Positions 1 through 7,095 of a stretch of DNA of 26,496 nt are shown in pieces. A program made the position numbers and the translations under genes. Source of the DNA: Stramenopiles sp. TOSAG23-6 (lineage: Eukaryota > Sar). A model generated the notes under the pieces. It saw only the letters and a program-made list of their open reading frames with translations, ran no database searches and was not told the origin of the DNA. Location of the stretch: contig LT635986.1 of NCBI GenBank assembly GCA_900128565.1, positions 1 to 26,496 of the forward strand, in the 5' to 3' direction. The stretch's first letter is position 1; each line of letters begins with the position of its first letter.

Positions 1-2
1 AT

Positions 3-137
3 GTCCTACAAATAAATGAAAAGCAGCAACATTGCACAAATGATACTAAAAATGTATCGTTTGTTTCTGATGATTTTTGTGACGATTCCGATGAACAGCT
101 TTTACTTGATATTTCATCATCTTCATCTTGTAATTAA
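3..137 (+). CDS. C-terminal end of an unknown protein (partial)
   Basis: The third forward frame is open from the left edge to a TAA at 135-137, giving about 44 residues. The tail is acidic and serine-rich (SFVSDDFCDDSDEQLLLDIS followed by a serine run), which looks like a disordered protein terminus and not random AT-rich sequence. The 5' part lies outside the window, so neither the family nor the exon structure can be judged. Its orientation would make it convergent with the Tcd-like gene on its right, matching the strand alternation seen along the window. It could instead be a chance open stretch. Confidence 0.4.
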   Translation, partial: VLQINEKQQHCTNDTKNVSFVSDDFCDDSDEQLLLDISSSSSCN

Positions 138-299
138 AATTATTCCTCGTTTTTTCCTGTACATTCATCTTCAGATTTCGTGTCCTAAGAACTTTCACTG
201 TACTATTAGCTACTTTAGAAAAGAAAATCGATATTTTTTTTACATTCAATAATAAATTTTATAAAAAATAGCTACGTATATACATGAATTAAACCTAAC

Positions 300-2358
300 T
301 CAACTCATTAATTGTCGGCATTCAATTGAGAGTAATATAGTTTCAATTCTCTCAATATCATTTGGTGTCAGTACAAGAGTTCCAATTTTCAAATTTAATT
401 TTTTTTTCGTAACTAACTTTGAATCTACCATTTGTTTTTCTATGTTTTGAACCGTATTGGACGACTTATTCTCATTAGATAATTTGAGTACTTTATGAGA
501 ATTTGATGTATCATCTTGACCTTCAAGCCATTTCTTACTTTTTATTTTCTTTTCTTCTCTTTTTTCAGTTTTTAATTCACCACGAGACTTTTGTCGATGT
601 ATAACAAACTCACCTGGACAAGGTGTACCAACTTTACTAGCAATACCATTCATACCAAAATTTTCATATAAAGTATTTGCCACGTTTCTACTGGTCCAAA
701 TCATGTATTGTGGAAAAATATTTCAAAAAAATATAAAAAAAAATGTTAGGTACAAAATTTACTATGAAAAAAAATTAGACAAAAAATTGAAAAAAAATAA
801 AACATACATATTTCCGCGACTTAAAGGTTTGCTTTGATCCCAACGAGAAAAGCACATGTATTACAACAAATATTTTGAAATAGTTTGAAATTTGTTAGGT
901 ACAAAATTTCGTATGAAAAAAATATACATTCGAAATTGGTAAAAAAAAAAAAAAAAAATCATGATAAAAAAATCCAAAAGAAAATTTAAAAAAAAATTGT
1001 TAGGTACAAAATTTGGTACGGAAAAAAACGTACATCTTAATACTTCTACTCATAACTTCAAGCGTGATACTGTCTCTTTTATACCANACAGATGTAAGTG
1101 AATATTCAATATCGTCCATATTAAATTTAATTTCATCGTTAGATATGCCGTATAATGTTTTCTCTCGCTCCATTGCCAACTGGAACGCTTTCGATTTGAA
1201 ATTTTTAGTCAATCTTTCACTTCCGATTGGTTTTATTGGCAGTTTTGCAATTTCGCAAAGGGTAAATGAAGCCATCCCCATACCAGCAACAGCTGGTGCA
1301 GTACCAAGTACTGGCATAATACGAAGTCTAAAATGAGCACGGGCACCAAAATGATCAGGATCNGCTTTCTGTGCGTCTGTTAGGGGTAACAAATTAACGC
1401 GTGGAACTTCAGAAGAAAATATACAAGGAATACCAATTTTTTTGCACGAATTTCTCGGGCCCAATTTTCCAATATTATACCTCTCACGAAGTTGTCTTCT
1501 TGTTGCGCAAGCTAATCCGTCAGATAACACGTCACTAAGATCAGCGATTTGAAGTCGTGTTGGATCAGCACGAGCACCAGCACCGAGTGCACTCACTACA
1601 CGAAGTTTTTTTTCCAAACATGCGGCAAGCAAATCAGCTTTTGTTCGAACATCATCGATACAGTCAAGAACAAAATCAGGATTTCCGGACAATAAGTCAT
1701 CTGAAGTCTCTGCACTGAATGTGTTGACACAGACTTCAACTGTACAAAACGGAGCAAATTTTTTGAAAAACTTTTGAAGAGCAATTGCTTTCGGAAGACC
1801 GACGTCATCGTATGTTGCACAAGCATGCCGGTTCAAAGAGGATAAAGTAACCATATCAAAATCGACGATTCGGATTTTTCGTACACCAGATCTAACCAAC
1901 ATATGAGCTGCATGACTGCCAACGCCACCAAGACCAACAACCACAACAAAAGCATCGTGGATAACAGCCTGTGCTTTGTCACCAAAAAAAGCACGATTTC
2001 GTGCAAATTGTTCCTCAAATATTTCTGGTGGTACGTCTTTTGGACCTCCATTTTCATCTGAACGTAAAGCTCTATACATTTTGTATGTATGTCGAATAGA
2101 TGCAAGAATGGCAGAGACCATACCCATTGGTTCTGATGCGCGGGAAAAGACTTCTTCAGGCCATAGAGATTTGTATTTGGAACTTTGCCCAGAAGTTTTT
2201 TGAGTCTCATTTTTGGAACTTTGCCCAGAAGTTTTTTGAGTCTTACGCAAAAAGAAAGCAACCATACCAGTAACAGCTGCTCCAGTAGCAGCAACTGTGA
2301 CGGCAACTGCAAATGGGCAATGTTTGGGTGAACTCTTTGATGAGCTACAGCTTGCCAT
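300..2358 (-). CDS. tRNA threonylcarbamoyladenosine dehydratase (TcdA/Tcd1 family), 3 exons
   Basis: Exons 2358-1034, 855-808 and 702-300 join into 1776 nt (591 aa). The protein is an E1-like ThiF/UBA-fold enzyme that uses ATP to cyclise t6A37 of tRNA to ct6A. It has the nucleotide-binding GLGGVGS at about residue 141, then the IVDFD and SSLNRH motifs. These are followed by VLDCIDDVRTK and the family signature GAGARADPTRLQIADLSD. A hydrophobic segment at about residues 15-37 (CPFAVAVTVAATGAAVTG...) resembles the N-terminal anchor of yeast Tcd1/Tcd2 on the mitochondrial outer membrane. Exon 2 supplies a family-like CFSRWDQSKPLS and exon 3 continues with NMIWTS. The C-terminal part, about 110 residues rich in Lys and Ser, looks like an extension. 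Both introns are non-AG introner-like elements. A 253-bp gap separates it from divergent RPLP1. Stop is TGA. The family call is firm; exon 3 beyond its first 30 residues has little support besides the open frame. Confidence 0.85.
703..807 (-). mobile_element. introner-like intron 2 of the Tcd-like gene (105 nt)
   Basis: On the coding strand the intron starts GTATGTTTTATTTT after exon end ...AAATAT and finishes CCACAATACAT before GATTTGG. It contains the shared core ATTTTGTACCTAACATTTTT. The dinucleotide AT ends both the exon and the intron. The join is phase 2 and gives GNMIWTS, similar to the family. An AG 12 nt further on (GGACCAG) would also keep the frame but would delete IWTS, so this intron alone does not prove a non-AG 3' end. 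Confidence 0.8.
856..1033 (-). mobile_element. introner-like intron 1 of the Tcd-like gene, double copy (178 nt)
   Basis: The coding strand begins GTACGTTTTTTTCC after ...AAGAT and ends GTAATACAT before GTGCTTTTC. It contains two cores: one GTACCAAATTTTGTACCTAA in the first part, and a second ACGAAATTTTGTACCTAACA preceded by its own GTATATTTTTTTC start at 927. Coordinates 927-856 (72 nt) alone look like a complete element, and 1033-928 looks like a second one without a clear 3' end. The phase-2 join produces KMCFSRWD, in which the RWD fits the Tcd family. Confidence 0.78.
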
Positions 2359-2611
2359 TGTAATATAATATCAAAATCGTAAAGTATATAACCTACTGTA
2401 GACTGTAGTATACGTAGCGGATAGGCATGTGACCAGTCTTGTCATAACAGAACAATATATAATTGGTACGAATTTTCGTACCAACGGTCAAAAAGCACCC
2501 TATAGAAATTCGCTGGCTTCCTTCCTTGTCTTGCGCCTCGGGATCTCGGGTCTTGTCTTTTCGGCTTTGTTCTGTTTGCCGACCCTTGTTTTTTCACTCA
2601 TACTTTCAAAA
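2359..2611. promoter_or_regulatory. divergent promoter region between the Tcd-like gene and RPLP1
   Basis: This 253-bp gap separates two divergently transcribed genes, so it must hold both promoters and both 5' leaders. It contains a 22-bp inverted repeat (listed separately) and a pyrimidine-rich stretch just upstream of the RPLP1 ATG (2550-2610: ctttgttctgtttgcc...). Pyrimidine-rich leaders are common in ribosomal-protein mRNAs. No TATA box is certain in DNA this AT-rich. Confidence 0.5.
2463..2484. promoter_or_regulatory. perfect 10-bp inverted repeat, TTGGTACGAA-TT-TTCGTACCAA
   Basis: The two 10-nt arms are exact reverse complements around a TT spacer. The arm sequence is the same GGTAC/CGTACC motif that forms the centre of the introner-like elements, but here it lies in a promoter or 5' leader without any intron-like ends. 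It may be a transcription-factor site or the remnant of an element. Confidence 0.55.
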
Positions 2612-2980
2612 ATGCCAAAATCTACCCCAATTAACGAACTCTCTGACATCCAGAAGTCTGAGCTTGCAACTTCATTGGCTGCTCTCGTTCTCGTTGACGG
2701 CGAAAAGGAAATCTCTGAAGAAAACCTTAACGCTGCTATCAAGGCTGCATCTTGCACTGTTGAAGCTTACTACCCTACAATGTTCGCTAGTCTCCTCTCT
2801 AAAACCGATGTTGATGTTAAAGACATGATCAAACTCGGCGGTGGCGGCGGCGGCGGCGGCGGCGCTGGTGGTGCTGGTGGTGCTGCAGCTGAAGAAGCTG
2901 TTGTTGAAGAAGAAGAAGAAGAAGAAGAAGAGGTCGAAGTCGGAAATATGTTCGGCGGTGATGACGATGATGCTTGGTAA
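2612..2980 (+). CDS. RPLP1: 60S acidic ribosomal protein P1
   Basis: The 122-aa protein forms part of the ribosomal P-stalk that recruits translation GTPases. The N-terminal dimerisation domain is typical of P1: ELATSLAALVLVDGEKEIS, then NLNAAIKAASCTVEAYYPTM and FASLLSKTDV. A hinge of glycine and alanine (nine Gly from a GGC/GGT run) and an acidic Glu run follow. The ATG at 2612 gives a normal-length P1. The frame is open further upstream, but that part is unlike P1 and is probably 5' leader. The C-terminus reads VEVGNMFGGDDDDAW, which differs from the usual DDMGFGLFD-type tail that contacts elongation factors. No intron is present. Confidence 0.93.
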   Translation: MPKSTPINELSDIQKSELATSLAALVLVDGEKEISEENLNAAIKAASCTVEAYYPTMFASLLSKTDVDVKDMIKLGGGGGGGGGAGGAGGAAAEEAVVEEEEEEEEEVEVGNMFGGDDDDAW

Positions 2981-3656
2981 ACTACCGGTCACACATGTAA
3001 TCACGTTATGAATAGAGCGTCCTATTGTGGATGAGTATTTCTTAGCCTTGAAAATCAGTAAAAAACTTGGGGCAAATCAAATCTCTTGTTTCATATTTCT
3101 TATATTTTAGTTTTAAAATCTTTTTATGATCTTGTGAACTTCTCAAACTCAAGTGAGCTTATGCATGATTAGGGTTAGGGTTACTCTTGAATATGCTAAA
3201 TATATCTAATATAGATAATACGGCTGAGTCTAATATGCTCTAATTTACAAACTGTACTCTCCACGCTGCTAAATTAGATACAGAAAATGTTGTGCTCAGT
3301 AGCACCGTCAGCTGGAACAAAACTGCAACAAAACTGGTATCTCGAAACTTCTTTATTTTGTCCTCTACTTTTTCTCTATTTCACTACTATATTTATATTC
3401 GATTCTATTACATTGTTGCTTGCGTCATTTACTCCGCTTCAATGTATATCATCTGTACGTATCCTCACTGCAACAAAATTGCTGTATTTGTTTTGCAGAA
3501 TTTAGAAAAACACTGTGCCACTGCCACGTGTCAAAATAATAGTCAGTCCGATAGAACGAATTATTGGAATTATCGGTCGTCCAATCCGTAATTAATNCGA
3601 TACCCATTGGCCATTGCTATGAAATAGGTTTAAAACATCTTTCATTCGACAATAAC
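2981..3656. other. intergenic region holding a decayed duplicate
   Basis: This 676-bp stretch between two same-strand genes is the only long non-alternating gap in the window. Its middle (3257-3497) is a degraded copy of the 3' end of the gene at 5198-6910, on the same sequence strand as the copy at 5211. Near 3168-3183 there is a short ATTAGGGTTAGGGTTA, two and a half TTAGGG units, too short to be a telomeric array. I see no tRNA or intact gene here. Confidence 0.6.
3257..3497. repeat. left direct repeat flanking the RCC1 gene (pseudogene fragment)
   Basis: It aligns with 5211-5412 in the same orientation. Matching blocks occur in the same order: CTCCACGCTGC, ACAGAAAAT-TTGTGC, CTGGAACAAAAC, TATCTCGAAA, CTCTACT, GATTCTATTACATTG, ATCTGTA followed by TTGCTG, and TTGCAG. 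Small insertions and deletions break the frame, so this copy cannot encode the equivalent C-terminus. It is a decayed duplicate of the tail of the neighbouring minus-strand gene. Confidence 0.75.
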
Positions 3657-5078
3657 ATGGACAAAACTACACTATTAACACTTCTAGTATTTGCTAGTAC
3701 TATCTTGCTGACTCAGTCTGCTACAGAACCACNTGTGAAAAGAGCTCGAAACTCTGAATCTGAAGAGTCATTGCAAACTCGTGATTTTACGTTGGAAAAT
3801 CTATCGGACGAAAACTCTGATGTATTTACTTATTTGTTAAGTTTTCTCCCGGATTCTGATATTAGAAGNGTCCATGCTGTTTCAAAGAGATTNCGAGGAG
3901 NAATACTCGAGCATATCTATNTTGATTATTATAAAAAGGCAGTACAACGATATAAAGAAGTATATGATAGGATTAACACTTTACCGAGANACCTATTACC
4001 TCTCTCATCTGAGTTNGGNCCATTGCCTTCNGAAGAAGTTGACAAGACAATGNTTCTGCAAGGTTTCGANCGGCTTCNAAAGGCATCAGAACCAATATTT
4101 GTTGCTTTAANAGATATGGAAGATTGGGAAGTGAAATTTGGGTTTTTGGCTTGGGAAGAACAATTTTCAGTAAGAAGAAACAAATTATCAGTTGGTCAGA
4201 ATTACGCAGTTACCTTATTAGAGGATGGNAGTGTATACACATGGGGAAAGGGAATTTTTGGTACACTTGGTCATGGCAGGAAGCATGATGTACTCTTGCC
4301 TAAACGTGTGAGAAAATTGAGAGGTGTGAAAGTAGTAAAAGTTGCAACTGCTTCTGTACACGTTGTTGCATTAGCTGAAGATGGTAGAGTATTTGCTTGG
4401 GGAAATGACTATACTGGTATACCTGCTACTAGCNTCAACTCTTATGCACAACTCTTCCCTAAGCAAGTAGATATTCAAAANAAAACAATAGTGGATATAT
4501 CAAGTGTTCGTGAACACACTGTTGCATTAGCAAAAGATGGTACTGTATACACGTGGGGATCTGGAAAATATGGTCAACTTGGTCATGCTACACTTAGGNT
4601 TAGACATGAATNCATACCTAGACAAGTGGAAGCACTAAATGACGAGAAAGTTGTGAAGGTAGCAGCTGGTGCTTGTCACACTGTTGCATTAACANACGAT
4701 GGCAAATTATTCACATGGGGTTGTGGAATGGCTGGTATTCCTCATGTAGTTCAATATCATGTGAATGCCAGTACACCTACGCAAGTGTTAAAAGGTATTA
4801 AAGTATTGAAATTTTCAGTTGGTATGGCTCACACTGTTGNATTATCAGAAGATGGTAGAGTATTCACATGGGGCATTGGATGTAATTTCCAGCTTGGTCA
4901 TGGTAATGATCATGATCAATTCGTACCAAAGGAAATAGAATNGTTGAAACAAAAGGTTTCCCGGTTAGGACTTGAAACTGATAAAATAGTGGATGTAGTA
5001 GCTGGTAAATATGACACTGTAATATTCTTTGCAACGGGTCGGATTATACGTGTTGGAAGAAGTAATATAATTGNCTAA
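3657..5078 (+). CDS. F-box-like / RCC1-repeat protein with N-terminal signal peptide
   Basis: From the first in-frame ATG (3657) the protein has 473 residues. Residues 1-22 (MDKTTLLTLLVFASTILLTQ, then SA) form a clear signal peptide. Residues about 50-85 (LENLSDENSDVFTYLLSFLP, then DSDIR, VHAVSKR) resemble an F-box. From about residue 175 there are five or six RCC1 blades with the pattern VxxGxxHTVALxxDGxVYTWGxGxxGQLGH; five YTWG/FTWG/FAWG cores are visible. RCC1 propellers bind proteins such as Ran or chromatin, or act in ubiquitin ligases. A secreted F-box/RCC1 combination is unusual and may indicate export. The gene carries 23 N calls. It lies between two direct repeats and is the only gene that breaks strand alternation. 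The RCC1 repeats are certain; the F-box is likely; export is a prediction. Confidence 0.85.
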   Translation: MDKTTLLTLLVFASTILLTQSATEPXVKRARNSESEESLQTRDFTLENLSDENSDVFTYLLSFLPDSDIRXVHAVSKRXRGXILEHIYXDYYKKAVQRYKEVYDRINTLPRXLLPLSSEXXPLPXEEVDKTMXLQGFXRLXKASEPIFVALXDMEDWEVKFGFLAWEEQFSVRRNKLSVGQNYAVTLLEDXSVYTWGKGIFGTLGHGRKHDVLLPKRVRKLRGVKVVKVATASVHVVALAEDGRVFAWGNDYTGIPATSXNSYAQLFPKQVDIQXKTIVDISSVREHTVALAKDGTVYTWGSGKYGQLGHATLRXRHEXIPRQVEALNDEKVVKVAAGACHTVALTXDGKLFTWGCGMAGIPHVVQYHVNASTPTQVLKGIKVLKFSVGMAHTVXLSEDGRVFTWGIGCNFQLGHGNDHDQFVPKEIEXLKQKVSRLGLETDKIVDVVAGKYDTVIFFATGRIIRVGRSNIIX

Positions 5079-5197
5079 TTATCTATAATTTTATATTTCT
5101 TGACTTTTATTAATTTAATTAGGATTTGATAGATTTCATGTTGTCGTCAAAATGACAAGACGCTTTTTGCTCNCGGTATATGGCCNAACACGTAACT

Positions 5198-6910
5198 CTA
5201 ATCTCCACGCTGCCAAAGCTGACACAGAAAATTTTGTGCACAGTTTACGTCAAAACTTTCAACTGGAACAAAACTTGTATCTCGAAANTCNTCTGTTTCT
5301 CTACTACTTATACTTGATTCTATTACATTGGTGTTTGAATCATTCAGTACATCACTCTGTCTACCATCTGTATCTTCGCTTAAATCGAATTGCTGCACAA
5401 CACTACTTGCAGTTTCTGTTTTTGCATCTTCTGGAGGGTTATTACTACTACTTGTATTTCGTATCTTGTTTTTTATTGCTTGGTCATTTACATTACTCGC
5501 GAGAATATGCGTAGTAATNCTTGGTTGTTTATCACTAGTTAGCAGGTTGTTTTCATTGACTTGTTTTTTTTTCGAAATTTTTTCCTGNTGGCTTTTTTTA
5601 TTTCCGTCTTTATAAGTATTTTCTACGCAGGGCAAATGTATACTATTCTCGTGAAAATCGAGTATTGAATTATTTACGACACAGTTCTCCGAAGAATTGA
5701 GTATTGNATTATTTTTTGAATTTTCTGCTTGATTACTTGCTGCGCTGGCTGATGCACCAATAATAGATAATAACTTGGGATGCGTCTTCAAAGTATCCCA
5801 ATAATTGGAGTTGACACCCTCTATAACATTTCTATTTGTACCTAAATCACCAAATTTTTTTCTATATTCCGTACCAAGGGCACAAAGTTTCTCTACNAGT
5901 TGTAAAGCCTCTGCTCGCATGCTCTCCATCTCAATTAGTTTTGTGGGAGTAATTTGTGTNATGCTCTCCATCTCAATTAGTTTTTTAGAAGTAATTTGTG
6001 TTGATAATTCAATATCAGCAGGAGGAGCAGTTGTTGTCTCTTTAACTGACAGATTGTGNTTTTCAATTTTCATGATATTATTATGTTTTTCATTCTTCAT
6101 GCTAGTCGGAGATTTTTTTCGATTTACATTACCTCCATTTTGATTCAATAGGGAAAAAAAATCGTAGTCCTTTTCTTTTGATGATATCGAATCAGTATTA
6201 TTAGTATAGGTACTGTTTTTTGCACTATTTTGAATACATTTTGGTAGTATTTTTGAATTCTTNACGTCAATGTTCATCNTATTGTATTTTTCTACGTGAG
6301 GAGAGGGAGATAAAGAGTCAGAAAGTGCACTTAAATCACACTCAAAGATTTTCTTTTTGTGCTCGGTTGAAAATAGCCGTGCATTTGTTTTAATAGTTAC
6401 GTCAAGGTCCCGATGCTTTGGACTTCTACAAAATTTTGGATCGTATTCCTCGAGTGAGCTTTCGTCATTTTTCGTGCTATGCAAAGTATCGTCACTGTCA
6501 CCACCGGAATAATCAGAATCAAATGCTTTCTGTCTGACACATTCTTTTATNACTTCTAAACGATCCCTCTTGATTGTTCCTTCAGCAATGGCGTTGTCGT
6601 AGGCCTTGAGAAATTCGTCAATATTTCCAGTGCGTAACGCAACAGACATTTTCTTAACAAGATGTCTTTCAATCTGGCGCTTTGTACGTGAAATCCCTCC
6701 TTGACTTGTTGATGAATCACTTGGACAACTTGACACTGTAACTATTTCTACACTAATATCTTTAGCTAACCTATTANTTTTCCTCTTTCTTGCTCTTCGA
6801 CGTTTACTTTTTAAGTTTTTCCTATTCTTTTTATTTGAAGTCAAATGTTTAGTATTTGGCGGAATATTAGATACTTGAGTTATCTTTTTCTTCCGCTTTC
6901 CCCGTGTCAT
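5198..6910 (-). CDS. unknown lysine/serine-rich protein
   Basis: Starting at the first in-frame ATG (6910) the protein has 570 residues; the frame is open slightly further upstream without an ATG. I do not recognise the family. The first 50 residues are highly basic (MTRGKRKKKITQ; KRRRARKRK), like a nuclear or nucleolar signal. A somewhat ordered part (about residues 75-125, ERHLVKKMSVALRTGNIDEF, then LKAYDNAIAEG) is followed by long low-complexity Asn/Ser/Asp-rich sequence. A 42-nt repeat (5919-6002) doubles the peptide QITxxKLIEMES. A short helical part includes EKLCALGTEYRKKFGDLGTN. The gene converges with the RCC1 gene across 119 bp, and its 3' end exists as a decayed duplicate on the other side of that gene. 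It has several N calls. Confidence 0.65.
   Translation of the reverse strand: MTRGKRKKKITQVSNIPPNTKHLTSNKKNRKNLKSKRRRARKRKXNRLAKDISVEIVTVSSCPSDSSTSQGGISRTKRQIERHLVKKMSVALRTGNIDEFLKAYDNAIAEGTIKRDRLEXIKECVRQKAFDSDYSGGDSDDTLHSTKNDESSLEEYDPKFCRSPKHRDLDVTIKTNARLFSTEHKKKIFECDLSALSDSLSPSPHVEKYNXMNIDXKNSKILPKCIQNSAKNSTYTNNTDSISSKEKDYDFFSLLNQNGGNVNRKKSPTSMKNEKHNNIMKIEXHNLSVKETTTAPPADIELSTQITSKKLIEMESXTQITPTKLIEMESMRAEALQXVEKLCALGTEYRKKFGDLGTNRNVIEGVNSNYWDTLKTHPKLLSIIGASASAASNQAENSKNNXILNSSENCVVNNSILDFHENSIHLPCVENTYKDGNKKSXQEKISKKKQVNENNLLTSDKQPXITTHILASNVNDQAIKNKIRNTSSSNNPPEDAKTETASSVVQQFDLSEDTDGRQSDVLNDSNTNVIESSISSRETXXFRDTSFVPVESFDVNCAQNFLCQLWQRGD
5211..5412. repeat. right direct repeat flanking the RCC1 gene
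   Basis: This is the partner of 3257-3497. It is part of the 3' coding end of the minus-strand gene at 5198-6910, so it is probably the source copy. Together the two repeats bracket the RCC1 gene. Confidence 0.75.
5919..6002 (-). repeat. two-copy 42-nt tandem repeat in the Lys/Ser-rich gene
   Basis: ATGCTCTCCATCTCAATTAG begins at 5919 and again at 5961, and each copy is followed by TTTT...GTAATTTGTGT. The period is 42 nt and in frame, so the encoded QIT-x-x-KLIEMES unit is doubled. Confidence 0.75.
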
Positions 6911-7095
6911 CTCTCTAAGAAGAAAAACTATATGAAAACGCACACTATTCGTGAGGTAGTGTAGAAGTGAAGAAGTCGTTTTACAGTTACAAAAAAAATA
7001 AAAAATCCCTTTTTTGGTACAAAGTCAATAGGTATTACTTGATGGAATTCAAGAGCGGTATCTATTTTCATTTCCCTTCCATTGATTAAAAAGGA
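6911..7095. promoter_or_regulatory. divergent promoter region (185 bp)
   Basis: This gap separates the Lys/Ser-rich gene (-) from the 696-aa gene (+). It contains TTTTACAGTTACAAAAAAA at 6979-6997, almost the same as TTTTACGGTTACAAAAAAA at 15727 in another divergent gap. It also contains TTGGTAC at 7014-7020, half of the inverted repeat found at 2463. Confidence 0.4.

Noticed and set aside
16-252. 78-aa plus-strand ORF at the left edge
   Set aside because: Composition is typical of a shadow frame (Phe/Ile/His-rich); the other frame at 3-137 has a more protein-like acidic tail.
2429-2611. N-terminal extension of RPLP1
   Set aside because: It is in frame, but P1 proteins start at the position of the ATG at 2612; the extension is hydrophobic and pyrimidine-rich DNA expected of a leader.
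3168-3183. Interstitial telomere (TTAGGG repeats)
   Set aside because: Only about two and a half units; too short to support more than coincidence.
5828-5880. Core-like words TTGGTACGGAA and TTAGGTACAAAT in the Lys/Ser-rich gene
   Set aside because: They are separated and in the wrong order for an element, and translate smoothly (ALGTEYRKKFGDLGTN).
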